Source of the DNA: Burkholderiales bacterium
GTDB lineage: Bacteria > Pseudomonadota > Gammaproteobacteria > Burkholderiales > Burkholderiaceae_C
NCBI GenBank assembly: GCA_013205525.1
Contig: JABMMR010000211.1
Coordinates: 1 to 6,435, forward strand
Direction: 5' to 3'
Length of the DNA: 6,435 nt
Below, in pieces: positions 1 to 6,092 of the stretch (positions are counted from its first letter, which is position 1; each line of letters opens with the position of its first letter). Below the pieces are notes generated by a model. That model searched no databases. It was not told where the DNA came from and saw only the letters and a list, made by a program, of their open reading frames with translations. Both the position numbers and the translations under genes were made by a program.

Positions 1-40
1 GTTATGAGCCCAACGAGCTACCAGGCTGCTCCATCGCGCG
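1..40 (-). tRNA. Initiator tRNA-fMet (CAT anticodon), 5' half, cut by window edge
   Basis: Read on the minus strand, bases 40 to 1 give the 5' half of an initiator tRNA. They form a 7-nt acceptor strand CGCGCGA (40-34), TG, D-arm GAGC-AGCCTGGTA-GCTC (31-15), G, anticodon-stem strand TTGGG (13-9) and loop CTCATAA (8-2), with anticodon CAT at 6-4. The first base is C, as expected for the C1:A72 mismatch that marks bacterial initiators, and the anticodon stem ends in GGG, another initiator hallmark. The D-arm and loop match the fMet type and not elongator tRNA-Met. The T-arm, 3' acceptor strand and CCA lie beyond the window, so the mismatch itself cannot be checked. The gene follows the rplQ stop codon after only 22 nt, so it may be read through from the ribosomal operon or have its own promoter. 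Confidence 0.87.
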
Positions 41-52
41 TCGTGTACGGTG

Positions 53-58
53 ATTGTA
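53..58 (-). promoter_or_regulatory. Possible -10 box (TACAAT) for the tRNA-fMet gene
   Basis: On the minus strand the hexamer TACAAT (58-53) lies 12 nt before the first tRNA base, matching the TATAAT consensus at five of six positions. A start about 7 nt downstream would leave a leader of only a few bases. The hexamer at the best -35 spacing is AAGCGC, which is poor, and it would lie inside the end of rplQ. I treat this as a weak candidate; co-transcription with rplQ is equally possible. Confidence 0.3.
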
Positions 59-62
59 GCGT

Positions 63-455
63 TTATTCAGTTACAGCGCTTGTTGTTTCGGTGATTTCGG
101 GGCGATCAACCAACTCGACCAAGGCCATGGGCGCGTTGTCGCCCACACGAAAACCCATTTTCAAAATGCGTGTGTAGCCGCCGGGACGGGTTTTGTAGCG
201 AGGGCCGAGTTCAGCGAACAACTTCACCACATTGTCGCGGTTGCGCAAACGATTGAATGCCAAACGCTTGTTAGACAGCGTAGGTTCTTTGCCGAGGGTG
301 AGCATAGGCTCAATCACGCGACGCAGTTCCTTGGCTTTGGGTAAGGTGGTTTTGATGGCTTCATGCTCAATGAGCGAGTTCATCATGTTTTGCAACATGG
401 CCAGTCGGTGTGAACTGGTTCGGTTGAGTTTGCGTAGTCCGTGTCCGTGACGCAT
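63..455 (-). CDS. rplQ: 50S ribosomal protein L17
   Basis: This encodes a 130-residue L17, a large-subunit protein near the exit-tunnel side of the 50S particle. The N-terminus [17 protein letters not shown] is the family signature, followed by the [16 protein letters not shown] segment (about 31-46) and the basic [10 protein letters not shown] strand near residues 90-99. The core ends around residue 118. The last dozen residues ([11 protein letters not shown]) form a variable acidic/threonine tail, as is usual in longer proteobacterial L17s. The ATG at 455 is supported by AAGGA (466-462), 6 nt upstream. It is the last protein gene of the alpha operon, separated from rpoA by a 91-nt structured gap and followed 22 nt later by tRNA-fMet. 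No terminator-like hairpin follows its stop before the tRNA. Confidence 0.98.
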   Translation of the reverse strand: MRHGHGLRKLNRTSSHRLAMLQNMMNSLIEHEAIKTTLPKAKELRRVIEPMLTLGKEPTLSNKRLAFNRLRNRDNVVKLFAELGPRYKTRPGGYTRILKMGFRVGDNAPMALVELVDRPEITETTSAVTE

Positions 456-494
456 GATTTTTCCTTTTTTAAGCTTGCACTTTTTTTGCCGGCC

Positions 495-511
495 GCCGTA
501 TCAGGTACGAC
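495..511 (-). other. Small hairpin in the rpoA-rplQ gap
   Basis: On the minus strand, GTCGTA (511-506) pairs with TACGGC (500-495) around the loop CCTGA. This gives six base pairs, one of them a G-U wobble in RNA. It is the second of two inverted repeats in this 91-nt gap and is followed by an A-rich stretch leading to the rplQ ribosome-binding site. There is no U-tract, so it is not an intrinsic terminator. The role is unknown. Confidence 0.35.
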
Positions 512-521
512 CAGGGGGATG

Positions 522-538
522 GCTGACTTGAAGTCAGC
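522..538 (-). other. Perfect 7-bp hairpin just after rpoA
   Basis: GCTGACT (538-532) and AGTCAGC (528-522) are perfect inverted repeats around the 3-nt loop TCA, beginning 8 nt after the rpoA stop codon. The following bases (CATCCCCC) hold no U-tract, so it does not look like a classical intrinsic terminator. A 3' end protector, processing site or pause site between rpoA and rplQ is possible. The repeat is seen directly; any function is inferred. Confidence 0.5.
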
Positions 539-546
539 ACTTGTTA

Positions 547-1542
547 TTAAATACGTTTGGCTTCTAGGCCAGCAGGTGGCCAGCTTTCGAGCTTCATGCC
601 CAAGGTTAAACCACGAGAGGCCAAAACTTCCTTGATCTCGTTGAGCGACTTGCGGCCCAAATTGGGGGTTTTGAGCAACTCGTTTTCGGAGCGCTGTATG
701 AGGTCGCCGATGTAGAAAATGTTTTCTGCTTTAAGGCAGTTGGCCGAGCGAACGGTGAGTTCAAGTTCATCGACGGGGCGCAACAAAATAGGATCGAATT
801 GTTGCGCGCTGCGAGGTGCGGGCGCATCGAATGCAGCCAATTCATTGCCTTCTAGTTGGGCAAACACCGCCAATTGCTCAACCAAAATTTTGGCTGAAGA
901 GCGCACGGCATCTTCGGCATTGATGGCGCCATTGGTTTCGATTTCAACCACCAAGCGGTCAAGGTCGGTACGTTGTTCAACGCGGGCGTTTTCAACGCTG
1001 TAACTGACACGCTTAACAGGTGAGAAAGACGCATCAAGAACAATGCGACCAATAGATTTGTTCACCTCGTCGGCATGGCGGCGCATGCTGCCTGGAACAT
1101 AACCACGACCTTTTTCAACTTTGAGTTGAATGTCGACCTTGCCACCGTGGGACAAGTTGGCAATCACATGCTCGGGGTTGATGATCTCCACATCATGCGG
1201 TGTTTGGATATCTGCAGCAGTGACTTGGCCTTCGCCTTCTTTGCGCAAACTCAGGGTTACCTCGTCGCGGTTGTGCAATTTGAAGACCACGCCTTTGAGG
1301 TTCAACAAAATATTGACCACGTCTTCTTGGACGCCGTCAATCGATGAGTATTCGTGCAACACGCCAGCGATGGTGACGTCGGTGACGGCATAGCCGACCA
1401 TGGATGACAACAGCACGCGACGCAAGGCGTTGCCCAAGGTGTGACCGTAACCACGCTCGAAAGGCTCGAGCGTTACCTTGGCTCGGTTGTGACCGAGTTG
1501 TTCAACTTGGATGGCTTTTGGCTTCAGGAGATTGGTTTGCAT
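547..1542 (-). CDS. rpoA: DNA-directed RNA polymerase subunit alpha
   Basis: This encodes the 331-residue alpha subunit, whose dimer scaffolds assembly of beta and beta' and contacts promoter DNA and activators. The N-terminal domain (about 1-235) holds the assembly segment [20 protein letters not shown] (29-47) and [11 protein letters not shown] (145-155). A linker near 236-248 (APAPRSAQQ) leads to the C-terminal domain (about 250-325). The DNA-binding residues known in Escherichia coli are all present at the same numbers: R265, N268 and C269 in VRSANC, and G296, K298 and S299 in LGRKS. UP-element recognition is therefore probably intact. The ATG at 1542 has GAGAGGA (1556-1550) upstream at good spacing. 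Unusually large gaps flank it: 105 nt from rpsD and 91 nt to rplQ, both with hairpins. The short tail ends EAKRI. Confidence 0.99.
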   Translation of the reverse strand: MQTNLLKPKAIQVEQLGHNRAKVTLEPFERGYGHTLGNALRRVLLSSMVGYAVTDVTIAGVLHEYSSIDGVQEDVVNILLNLKGVVFKLHNRDEVTLSLRKEGEGQVTAADIQTPHDVEIINPEHVIANLSHGGKVDIQLKVEKGRGYVPGSMRRHADEVNKSIGRIVLDASFSPVKRVSYSVENARVEQRTDLDRLVVEIETNGAINAEDAVRSSAKILVEQLAVFAQLEGNELAAFDAPAPRSAQQFDPILLRPVDELELTVRSANCLKAENIFYIGDLIQRSENELLKTPNLGRKSLNEIKEVLASRGLTLGMKLESWPPAGLEAKRI

Positions 1543-1597
1543 TCGTTATTCCTCTCAATACCCCCGGCTCGTTACACCGGTAAGGCTGGGTGATGAC

Positions 1598-1617
1598 CCC
1601 TGCACAATTGCACAGGG
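1598..1617 (-). other. Strand-specific RNA hairpin in the rpsD-rpoA gap
   Basis: The minus strand reads CCCTGTGCAATTGTGCAGGG (1617-1598). CCCTG pairs with CAGGG. In RNA the stem continues through U-G, G-U and C-G to an AAUU loop, giving eight pairs. On the plus strand the two inner pairs become C-A and A-C mismatches, so the full stem forms only in the sense transcript, which argues for an RNA-level structure. It lies 55 nt upstream of the rpoA start codon and has no U-tract. Confidence 0.5.
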
Positions 1618-1629
1618 CGACGGATTTAA

Positions 1630-1645
1630 AGGGCCAACAAGCCCT
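1630..1645 (-). other. Short terminator-like hairpin right after rpsD
   Basis: AGGGC (1645-1641) and GCCCT (1634-1630) form a 5-bp stem around the 6-nt loop TTGTTG, starting two bases beyond the rpsD stop codon and followed by TTTAAA. The stem is short and the T-run has only three bases beyond the paired T, so at best it would be a leaky pause or attenuator between rpsD and rpoA. This is a weak candidate. Confidence 0.3.
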
Positions 1646-1647
1646 GT

Positions 1648-2271
1648 TTAGCGTGAATACAACTCGACGATCAGCGATTCGTTGATGTCAGCAGCAAATT
1701 CGTCACGGTCAGGCGGCTTTTTAAAGATGCCTTCGGCTTTGTCGATATTGACGTCGACCCATGCCGGTATGCCTACTTGGGTAGCCAGTTGTAAGGCTTC
1801 CAAAACTCGGCCTTGTTTCTTGGATTTTTCACGCACGCTGACCACATCGCCAGATTTAACCAAGTAAGAAGGAATATTGACTTGATGCCCATTGACTGTG
1901 ATGGCCTTGTGCGACACCAGTTGCCGTGCCTCAGCACGTGTAGAGCCAAAGCCCATGCGATAAACCACATTGTCCAGACGCGACTCAAGCAATGACAACA
2001 GGTTGTTGCCGGTGTTGCCCTTTTGCTGGTCGGCCATCGCAAAGTAGCGGCGGAACTGACGCTCCAACACGCCATACATGCGTTTGACTTTTTGTTTTTC
2101 GCGCAACTGCAAACCGAAGTCGGACATGCGCTGACCGGATGTACGTCCGTGCTGTCCAGGTTTGCTGTCGAATTTCGCTTTGTCACTGATAGAACGACGC
2201 GCGCTCTTCAAGAACAAATCGGTGCCTTCTCGGCGAGAGAGTTTGGCCTTGGGGCCTAAGTAACGTGCCAC
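1648..2271 (-). CDS. rpsD: 30S ribosomal protein S4 (GTG start)
   Basis: This encodes a 207-residue S4, a primary 16S rRNA-binding protein that nucleates 30S assembly; in Escherichia coli it also represses the alpha operon. The start is the GTG at 2271, giving [20 protein letters not shown], the family N-terminus. AAGGAAG (2283-2277) places AGGA 7 nt ahead of it. A longer reading from a TTG at 2304 would add eleven residues that do not belong to the family. The S4 RNA-binding domain spans about residues 98-162, with [20 protein letters not shown] and [10 protein letters not shown], and the C-terminus ends LIVELYSR. Residues 31-47, which in Escherichia coli S4 include a cysteine, contain none here. 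The gene follows an 83-nt gap after rpsK that holds two hairpins, and precedes a 105-nt structured gap to rpoA, so its expression may be uncoupled from its neighbours. Confidence 0.98.
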   Translation of the reverse strand: MARYLGPKAKLSRREGTDLFLKSARRSISDKAKFDSKPGQHGRTSGQRMSDFGLQLREKQKVKRMYGVLERQFRRYFAMADQQKGNTGNNLLSLLESRLDNVVYRMGFGSTRAEARQLVSHKAITVNGHQVNIPSYLVKSGDVVSVREKSKKQGRVLEALQLATQVGIPAWVDVNIDKAEGIFKKPPDRDEFAADINESLIVELYSR

Positions 2272-2276
2272 TTGAA

Positions 2277-2283
2277 CTTCCTT
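2277..2283 (-). promoter_or_regulatory. Ribosome-binding site deciding the rpsD GTG start
   Basis: AAGGAAG on the minus strand (2283-2277) has its AGGA core (2282-2279) 7 nt before the GTG at 2271. This supports GTG over the upstream in-frame TTG at 2304 and agrees with the family N-terminus. Confidence 0.8.
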
Positions 2284-2294
2284 TTTGTCAACTG

Positions 2295-2311
2295 CCCGCA
2301 GCAAGTGCGGG
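2295..2311 (-). other. GC-rich 6-bp hairpin upstream of rpsD
   Basis: CCCGCA (2311-2306) and TGCGGG (2300-2295) are perfect inverted repeats around the loop CTTGC. The stem ends 23 nt before the rpsD start and 11 nt before its ribosome-binding site. No U-tract follows. It could be a translational control or processing element for S4 synthesis, or chance. Only the repeat is seen directly. Confidence 0.45.
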
Positions 2312-2318
2312 GAGCCAT

Positions 2319-2331
2319 GGGTGTGTCACCC
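2319..2331 (-). other. Second small hairpin in the rpsK-rpsD gap
   Basis: GGGTG (2331-2327) pairs with CACCC (2323-2319) around the 3-nt loop ACA. It lies 7 nt upstream of the GC-rich hairpin at 2311-2295, so the 83-nt gap could fold as two tandem stem-loops. The nearby CACC and GGTG blocks allow competing pairings. Function is unknown. Confidence 0.35.
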
Positions 2332-2354
2332 GCGGCGGTGGGCTTGGTGAAAAA

Positions 2355-2759
2355 TCAGATGCGACGACGCTTTTGCGGTCTACATCCGTTGTGGGGAACC
2401 GGTGTCACATCAGAGATGGAATTGATGCGAATACCCAAAGCAGCCAACGCACGAACCGAAGACTCGCGGCCGGGGCCGGGACCTTTGATTTCTACGTCGA
2501 GGTTCTTAATGCCCTGATCCATGGCTGCACGACCGGCCACTTCAGAAGCCACCTGAGCGGCAAAAGGAGTGGATTTACGTGAACCCTTGAAACCTTGACC
2601 ACCCGACGACGCCCAAGACAAGGCGTTGCCTTGGCGATCGGTGATGGTGATGATGGTGTTGTTGAATGAGGCGTGCACGTGCGCAATGCCATCCGCAACG
2701 TTTTTGCGGACCTTCTTGCGCACACGTTGTGCGGCTGAGTTGACGGGTGCTTTTGCCAT
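2355..2759 (-). CDS. rpsK: 30S ribosomal protein S11
   Basis: This encodes a 134-residue S11, which sits on the 30S platform near the mRNA exit site together with S7 and S18. Typical blocks are [20 protein letters not shown] (21-40), the [17 protein letters not shown] stretch (53-69), KGPGPGRE (92-99) and the C-terminal [17 protein letters not shown]. The Asn-Gly pair at 124-125 corresponds to the site that becomes isoaspartate in Escherichia coli S11. The ATG at 2759 is preceded by AAGAGGG in the 12-nt gap from rpsM, so the two are probably translated in a coupled way. By contrast, 83 nt separate its stop from rpsD. Confidence 0.99.
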   Translation of the reverse strand: MAKAPVNSAAQRVRKKVRKNVADGIAHVHASFNNTIITITDRQGNALSWASSGGQGFKGSRKSTPFAAQVASEVAGRAAMDQGIKNLDVEIKGPGPGRESSVRALAALGIRINSISDVTPVPHNGCRPQKRRRI

Positions 2760-2771
2760 GGATATCCCTCT

Positions 2772-3137
2772 TTATTTCTTCAGCGATTGAGCCGCCTTGC
2801 GGGGGCCTTTGCGTGTGCGTGCATTGGTGCGGGTGCGCTGACCACGCATGGGCAGTCCACGGCGATGACGAAAACCGCGGTAGCAACCAATGTCCATCAA
2901 ACGCTTGATGTTCATGGTGGTTTCACGACGCAAGTCGCCTTCAATGGTGAACAGCGCGATCTGGTCGCGAATTTTTTCCAAATCGGCGTCTGTCAGATCT
3001 TTGATTTTTTTGCTGTAAGCAATGCCGGTGGCTTCGCAAATTTTGCGAGCGCGCGTGCGGCCAATGCCGAAAATTGACGTCAAGCCAATTTCGGTGTGCT
3101 TGTGCGGAGGAATATTGATACCAGCGATACGTGCCAT
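2772..3137 (-). CDS. rpsM: 30S ribosomal protein S13
   Basis: This encodes a 121-residue S13, which lies in the 30S head, contacts the 50S subunit through intersubunit bridges and touches P-site tRNA through its basic tail. The N-terminus [13 protein letters not shown], the helix-turn region [14 protein letters not shown] (21-34) and the arginine-rich [20 protein letters not shown] signature (91-110) identify it, followed by a lysine-rich end. The ATG at 3137 has AGAGGT (3149-3144) 6 nt upstream. Only 28 nt separate it from rpmJ. In Escherichia coli the region before rpsM carries the S4-binding alpha-operon pseudoknot; this gap is too short to contain one, so any S4 control must use another site. 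Confidence 0.99.
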   Translation of the reverse strand: MARIAGINIPPHKHTEIGLTSIFGIGRTRARKICEATGIAYSKKIKDLTDADLEKIRDQIALFTIEGDLRRETTMNIKRLMDIGCYRGFRHRRGLPMRGQRTRTNARTRKGPRKAAQSLKK

Positions 3138-3165
3138 GTTGTGACCTCTTTAATGCGGTGAACGA

Positions 3166-3279
3166 TCAGCCTTGACGCTGTTTGTGACGCGGGTCTGTAC
3201 AGATGACACGCACCACGCCCTTGCGGCGGATGATTTTGCAATTGCGGCAAATTGTTTTGACCGAAGCCGAAACTTTCAT
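3166..3279 (-). CDS. rpmJ: 50S ribosomal protein L36, zinc-ribbon form
   Basis: This 37-residue protein begins [20 protein letters not shown] and ends RHKQRQG with a TGA stop. L36 is the smallest large-subunit protein and stabilises 23S rRNA folding. The zinc-binding set C11, C14, C27 and H32 is complete, so this is the zinc-containing form and not the cysteine-free paralogue that bacteria use under zinc shortage. The ATG at 3279 has GGAG (3289-3286) 6 nt upstream. It lies between infA (67-nt gap containing a hairpin and a T-run) and rpsM (28-nt gap), the usual place at the spc/alpha junction. No in-frame start upstream is needed, since the product matches the normal 37-38 residue length. Confidence 0.98.
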   Translation of the reverse strand: MKVSASVKTICRNCKIIRRKGVVRVICTDPRHKQRQG

Positions 3280-3289
3280 TTCATTCTCC

Positions 3290-3321
3290 AAAAAATCCTG
3301 AAATACGCTTTTGCGTATCCC
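3290..3321 (-). promoter_or_regulatory. Hairpin plus T6 run in the infA-rpmJ gap (possible attenuator)
   Basis: On the minus strand ATACGC (3318-3313) and GCGTAT (3308-3303) pair perfectly around an AAAA loop. In RNA the stem can be lengthened by two G-U pairs and a G-C pair to nine pairs (3321-3300). Four bases later a run of six T (3295-3290) leads into the rpmJ ribosome-binding site. The T-run is slightly far from the stem for an efficient intrinsic terminator, so partial termination or pausing at the spc/alpha boundary is the most I would infer. Confidence 0.4.
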
Positions 3322-3328
3322 TTGTTAA
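3300..3328 (-). promoter_or_regulatory. Weak promoter-like pair before rpmJ
   Basis: TTAACA (3328-3323) matches the -35 consensus at five of six positions. A 17-nt spacer leads to TATTTC (3305-3300), a poor -10 that keeps only the first three consensus bases. It overlaps the hairpin described for this gap. Position and spacing fit an internal promoter for the alpha genes, but the -10 is weak and this could be chance. Confidence 0.2.
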
Positions 3329-3346
3329 CTCTGCGTGCTCAGTGCC

Positions 3347-3565
3347 TTACTTGGCTCTGAACACAATCCTTGCCCGACTCAAATCGTAGGGCGTCATCTC
3401 AACTGTCACCTTATCCCCTGGCAGGATTCGGATGTAATGCATCCGCATCTTGCCGGAGATATGTCCGAGCACCACATGGCCGTTTTCCAGTTTGACCCGG
3501 AAAGTAGCGTTTGGGAGGTTTTCAACAACCTCTCCAAGCATCTGGATGACATCGTCCTTCGCCAT
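3347..3565 (-). CDS. infA: Translation initiation factor IF-1
   Basis: This encodes a 72-residue IF-1, a single OB-fold protein that occupies the 30S A site during initiation and helps IF-2 and IF-3 select the initiator tRNA. It starts [20 protein letters not shown] and carries the [19 protein letters not shown] core (23-41) and the [10 protein letters not shown] end (61-70), filling the standard length. It lies 8 nt after the secY stop. Its start is not preceded by a strong Shine-Dalgarno at normal spacing; AGGTGG, 12 nt upstream inside the secY end, is the best available, so translation may be coupled to secY. In Escherichia coli infA is elsewhere on the chromosome, so its place here points to the betaproteobacterial operon arrangement. 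Confidence 0.98.
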   Translation of the reverse strand: MAKDDVIQMLGEVVENLPNATFRVKLENGHVVLGHISGKMRMHYIRILPGDKVTVEMTPYDLSRARIVFRAK

Positions 3566-3573
3566 GCGCCCAA

Positions 3574-4887
3574 TCAGCCACCTGGTGTCATCTTGAAGTT
3601 GGCCTTTTTAAGCAGCGACTCGTACTGCTGACTCATGAGGTAGTTCTGCACTTGGGCCATGAAGTCCATGGTGACCACCACAATGATCAGCAACGAAGTG
3701 CCGCCAAAGTAGAAGGGCACGTTGTACTTGAGGATGAGAAATTCGGGCAACAAACAAACAAAGGTGATGTAGATGGCGCCGGCAAATGTCAGGCGCAACA
3801 AAATCTTGTCGATGAAGCGGGCGGTTTGGTCACCCGGGCGAATGCCAGGGATGAAGCCGCCACTCTTTTTCAGGTTGTCCGCGGTTTCGCGGCTGTTGAA
3901 AACCAAAGCCGTGTAGAAAAAGCAAAAGAAGATGATGGCCACGGCATACAACATGACGTAGATGGGCTGGCCTGGTGACAACGCGGCAGAGATATCTTTG
4001 AGCCAAACCATGCTCTCGCCTGCACTGAACCAACTGACCACGGTAGAGGGCAACAAAATGATGGATGAAGCAAAGATAGGGGGAATGACACCCGCCATAT
4101 TGAGCTTCAAAGGCAAATGCGAAGACTGTCCGCCATAAACCTTGTTACCCACTTGGCGGCGCGCGTAATTGACCAAAATCTTGCGCTGACCGCGCTCAAC
4201 AAACACCACGAAGTAAGTAACCGCCCCCACCAAAACAACAATCAACAAAGCAATGATGATGCTCATGGCGCCGGTGCGGACCAACTCGAGCAGACCGCCA
4301 ATCGAGCCGGGCAAGCCAGCGGCAATGCCCGCAAAAATAATGATGGAGATGCCGTTACCCAAACCGCGCTCGGTGATTTGCTCGCCCAACCACATCAAAA
4401 ACATGGTGCCGGCAGTCAGGGACACCATGGCGGTGATGCGAAACAACATGCCTGGTTCGTTGACCAAACCGACTGAAGATTCCAAGGCCAAGCCTATACC
4501 CAAGGATTGGAAAATAGCCAAACCCAAGGTGCCGTAGCGTGTGTACTGCGTGATTTTTCGGCGTCCGGCTTCACCTTCTTTTTTCAGCGCTTCCATGCTG
4601 GGCACCACATACGACATCAGTTGCATGATGATGGAGGCAGAGATGTAGGGCATGATGCCCAAGGCAAAAATACTGAAACGCGATAAAGCGCCGCCAGAGA
4701 ACATATTGAACAAACTCAGAATGCCGCCCTCCTGGCCTTTGAACAATTCAGAGAGTTGGTCTGGGTTGATACCCGGCACCGGGATGTGTGTGCCAATGCG
4801 GTAGACAACCAGCGCGAGCAACAAAAAGATAAGCCGGCGACGCAAGTCGGCAAACTTATCTGTTTTGGGCAAGGCGCTGGTAACCAC
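3574..4887 (-). CDS. secY: Preprotein translocase channel subunit SecY (GTG start)
   Basis: This encodes a 437-residue inner-membrane protein forming the SecYEG channel, through which SecA or the ribosome drives secretory and membrane proteins. About ten hydrophobic segments can be placed near residues 18-36, 73-95, 119-137, 151-169, 179-195, 206-229, 268-287, 308-331, 366-383 and 393-411. Family marks include FGGALSRF-like plug residues ([12 protein letters not shown], 63-74), [15 protein letters not shown] (77-91), [10 protein letters not shown] (228-237) and the cytoplasmic loop GIRPGDQT (348-355), whose R350 matches the SecA-important arginine R357 of Escherichia coli. The assigned start is GTG at 4887, giving [18 protein letters not shown], similar in length to related SecY N-termini. 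No strong Shine-Dalgarno precedes it: GAAAG lies 12 nt away. It is 27 nt from rplO and 8 nt from infA. Confidence 0.97.
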   Translation of the reverse strand: MVTSALPKTDKFADLRRRLIFLLLALVVYRIGTHIPVPGINPDQLSELFKGQEGGILSLFNMFSGGALSRFSIFALGIMPYISASIIMQLMSYVVPSMEALKKEGEAGRRKITQYTRYGTLGLAIFQSLGIGLALESSVGLVNEPGMLFRITAMVSLTAGTMFLMWLGEQITERGLGNGISIIIFAGIAAGLPGSIGGLLELVRTGAMSIIIALLIVVLVGAVTYFVVFVERGQRKILVNYARRQVGNKVYGGQSSHLPLKLNMAGVIPPIFASSIILLPSTVVSWFSAGESMVWLKDISAALSPGQPIYVMLYAVAIIFFCFFYTALVFNSRETADNLKKSGGFIPGIRPGDQTARFIDKILLRLTFAGAIYITFVCLLPEFLILKYNVPFYFGGTSLLIIVVVTMDFMAQVQNYLMSQQYESLLKKANFKMTPGG

Positions 4888-4914
4888 GGTATCTGGGTTC
4901 TTTCTTCTGTTTTG

Positions 4915-5346
4915 TTAAGCGACCGAGCCGCCAGCGGCTTCAATGGCAACTTTGGCAGCTGCGGTGGCACCGATGCCATGCAGCTTCACAGCGCGTGAAA
5001 TTTCGCCGGTCTTGATGACCTTGACGACTTTGGCCATTTGACTGACCAAACCAGCGGTTTTGAGTGCCAAGACGTCGATGTCTGTGATGTCCAGCAATTG
5101 CAAAGATGCAAGCGTGACTTCTTCGTTGTACTTCAAGGTTTGTGATTTGAAACCACGCTTGGGCAAGCGACGCTGCAAAGGCATTTGACCGCCCTCAAAA
5201 CCTACTTTGTGGTAGCCGCCTGAGCGTGACTTTTGACCCTTGTGACCACGACCAGCGGTTTTACCCAAGCCAGAGCCAATACCACGACCGACACGGCGAC
5301 GGTTTTTGCGTGAGCCATCTGCGGGTTTGATTTCATTGAGTTGCAT
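4915..5346 (-). CDS. rplO: 50S ribosomal protein L15
   Basis: This encodes a 143-residue L15, a late-assembly large-subunit protein binding 23S rRNA. The glycine- and arginine-rich extended N-terminal arm is clear ([19 protein letters not shown], 16-34, then [10 protein letters not shown]), followed by [18 protein letters not shown] (49-66). The globular C-terminal domain ends in the signature [19 protein letters not shown] (124-142). The ATG at 5346 uses AAGG (5357-5354), which overlaps the rpmD stop codon; the 9-nt gap suggests translational coupling. The downstream gap to secY is 27 nt. Confidence 0.99.
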   Translation of the reverse strand: MQLNEIKPADGSRKNRRRVGRGIGSGLGKTAGRGHKGQKSRSGGYHKVGFEGGQMPLQRRLPKRGFKSQTLKYNEEVTLASLQLLDITDIDVLALKTAGLVSQMAKVVKVIKTGEISRAVKLHGIGATAAAKVAIEAAGGSVA

Positions 5347-5355
5347 GGCGAAACC

Positions 5356-5541
5356 TTAGAGAACTTTGATCAGATAACTGATCTTGTTGATCATGCCGCG
5401 CACTGCAGGGGTGTCCTGCAGCTCGCTGGTGCTGCCGATTTTGCGCAAGCCCAAACCACGCACGGTGGCGCGGTGAGATTCTCTGGTGCCGATAGGGCTG
5501 CGCACCAATTGCACTTTGACAGTTGAAGAAGTTGTAGACAT
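5356..5541 (-). CDS. rpmD: 50S ribosomal protein L30
   Basis: This encodes a 61-residue L30, a small 23S rRNA-binding protein. After a short serine/threonine-rich start ([18 protein letters not shown]), the family signature [20 protein letters not shown] (28-47) is intact, followed by [14 protein letters not shown]. Its length is standard for the short bacterial form. GGAG (5553-5550) lies 8 nt before the ATG at 5541. It is packed between rpsE (14 nt) and rplO (9 nt). The LQDTP codons create a perfect 7-bp inverted repeat, noted separately. Confidence 0.99.
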   Translation of the reverse strand: MSTTSSTVKVQLVRSPIGTRESHRATVRGLGLRKIGSTSELQDTPAVRGMINKISYLIKVL

Positions 5542-5555
5542 GCCGTTGCTCCGGA

Positions 5556-6074
5556 TTAGACGAAGAGGTCTTCGACGCTCTTGCCACGCTTGGCTGCAAC
5601 TTCTGCAGCGGTGGTGGATTTGATCAACGCATCAAGTGTTGCGCGAACCATGTTGTAGGGGTTGGAAGAACCGTGGCTTTTGGCCACGATATCGGTGATG
5701 CCCATGACTTCGAACACCGCACGCATAGGGCCACCCGCAATGATGCCGGTTCCTTTGGGCGCTGGCGCCATTTGCACATTGGCTGCACCATGGTGGCCTG
5801 TGACGTTGTGGTGAATGGTGCCGTTTTTCAAAGACACTTTATGCATATTGCGGCGGGCTTCTTCCATGGCCTTTTGCACGGCAGCAGGCACTTCCTTGGA
5901 TTTGCCTTTGCCCATGCCAACACGGCCATCGCCATCACCGACCACGGTGAGGGCTGCGAAACCCAAAATACGGCCACCCTTGACCACTTTGGTCACGCGG
6001 TTGACCGCGATCATTTTTTCTTTCAGACCGTCGTCACGACTGTCGTCTTGCATTTTTGCTTGAACTTTTGCCAT
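5556..6074 (-). CDS. rpsE: 30S ribosomal protein S5
   Basis: This encodes a 172-residue S5, which acts with S4 and S12 in decoding accuracy and lines the mRNA entry channel. The double-stranded-RNA-binding-like N-terminal domain spans about residues 17-80 and includes the loop VTKVVKGGR (27-35). Changes in this loop confer spectinomycin resistance in Escherichia coli; here it has the normal sequence. [20 protein letters not shown] (46-65) follows, then the C-terminal domain from about 97 with [14 protein letters not shown] and [12 protein letters not shown]. The ATG at 6074 has only a modest GGA (6084-6082) 7 nt upstream in the 18-nt gap from rplR. The stop is 14 nt from rpmD. Confidence 0.99.
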   Translation of the reverse strand: MAKVQAKMQDDSRDDGLKEKMIAVNRVTKVVKGGRILGFAALTVVGDGDGRVGMGKGKSKEVPAAVQKAMEEARRNMHKVSLKNGTIHHNVTGHHGAANVQMAPAPKGTGIIAGGPMRAVFEVMGITDIVAKSHGSSNPYNMVRATLDALIKSTTAAEVAAKRGKSVEDLFV

Positions 6075-6092
6075 GTGTGTATCCGTCTTGGG

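Noticed and set aside
2286..2291. Perfect TTGACA -35 hexamer upstream of rpsD
   Set aside because: No acceptable -10 hexamer lies 16-19 nt downstream, where the rpsD ribosome-binding site and coding sequence begin.
2272..2304. Eleven-residue N-terminal extension of S4 from a TTG
   Set aside because: The S4 family starts at MARYLGPK; a good ribosome-binding site sits 7 nt before the GTG at 2271, and the extension overlaps the upstream hairpin.
2256..2318. 20-codon minus-strand ORF (ATG at 2318) overlapping the rpsD start out of frame
   Set aside because: It has no clear ribosome-binding site, is rich in random-looking residues, and is short enough to occur by chance. It could only matter as a leader peptide, which the sequence does not support.
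3652..3978. Plus-strand open frame opposite secY
   Set aside because: It is histidine-, asparagine- and glutamine-rich, as expected from the complement of hydrophobic codons, and is antisense to intact SecY.
4117..4476. Plus-strand open frame opposite secY, rich in Asn, Gln and His
   Set aside because: It has the same antisense-of-membrane-protein composition and no family resemblance.
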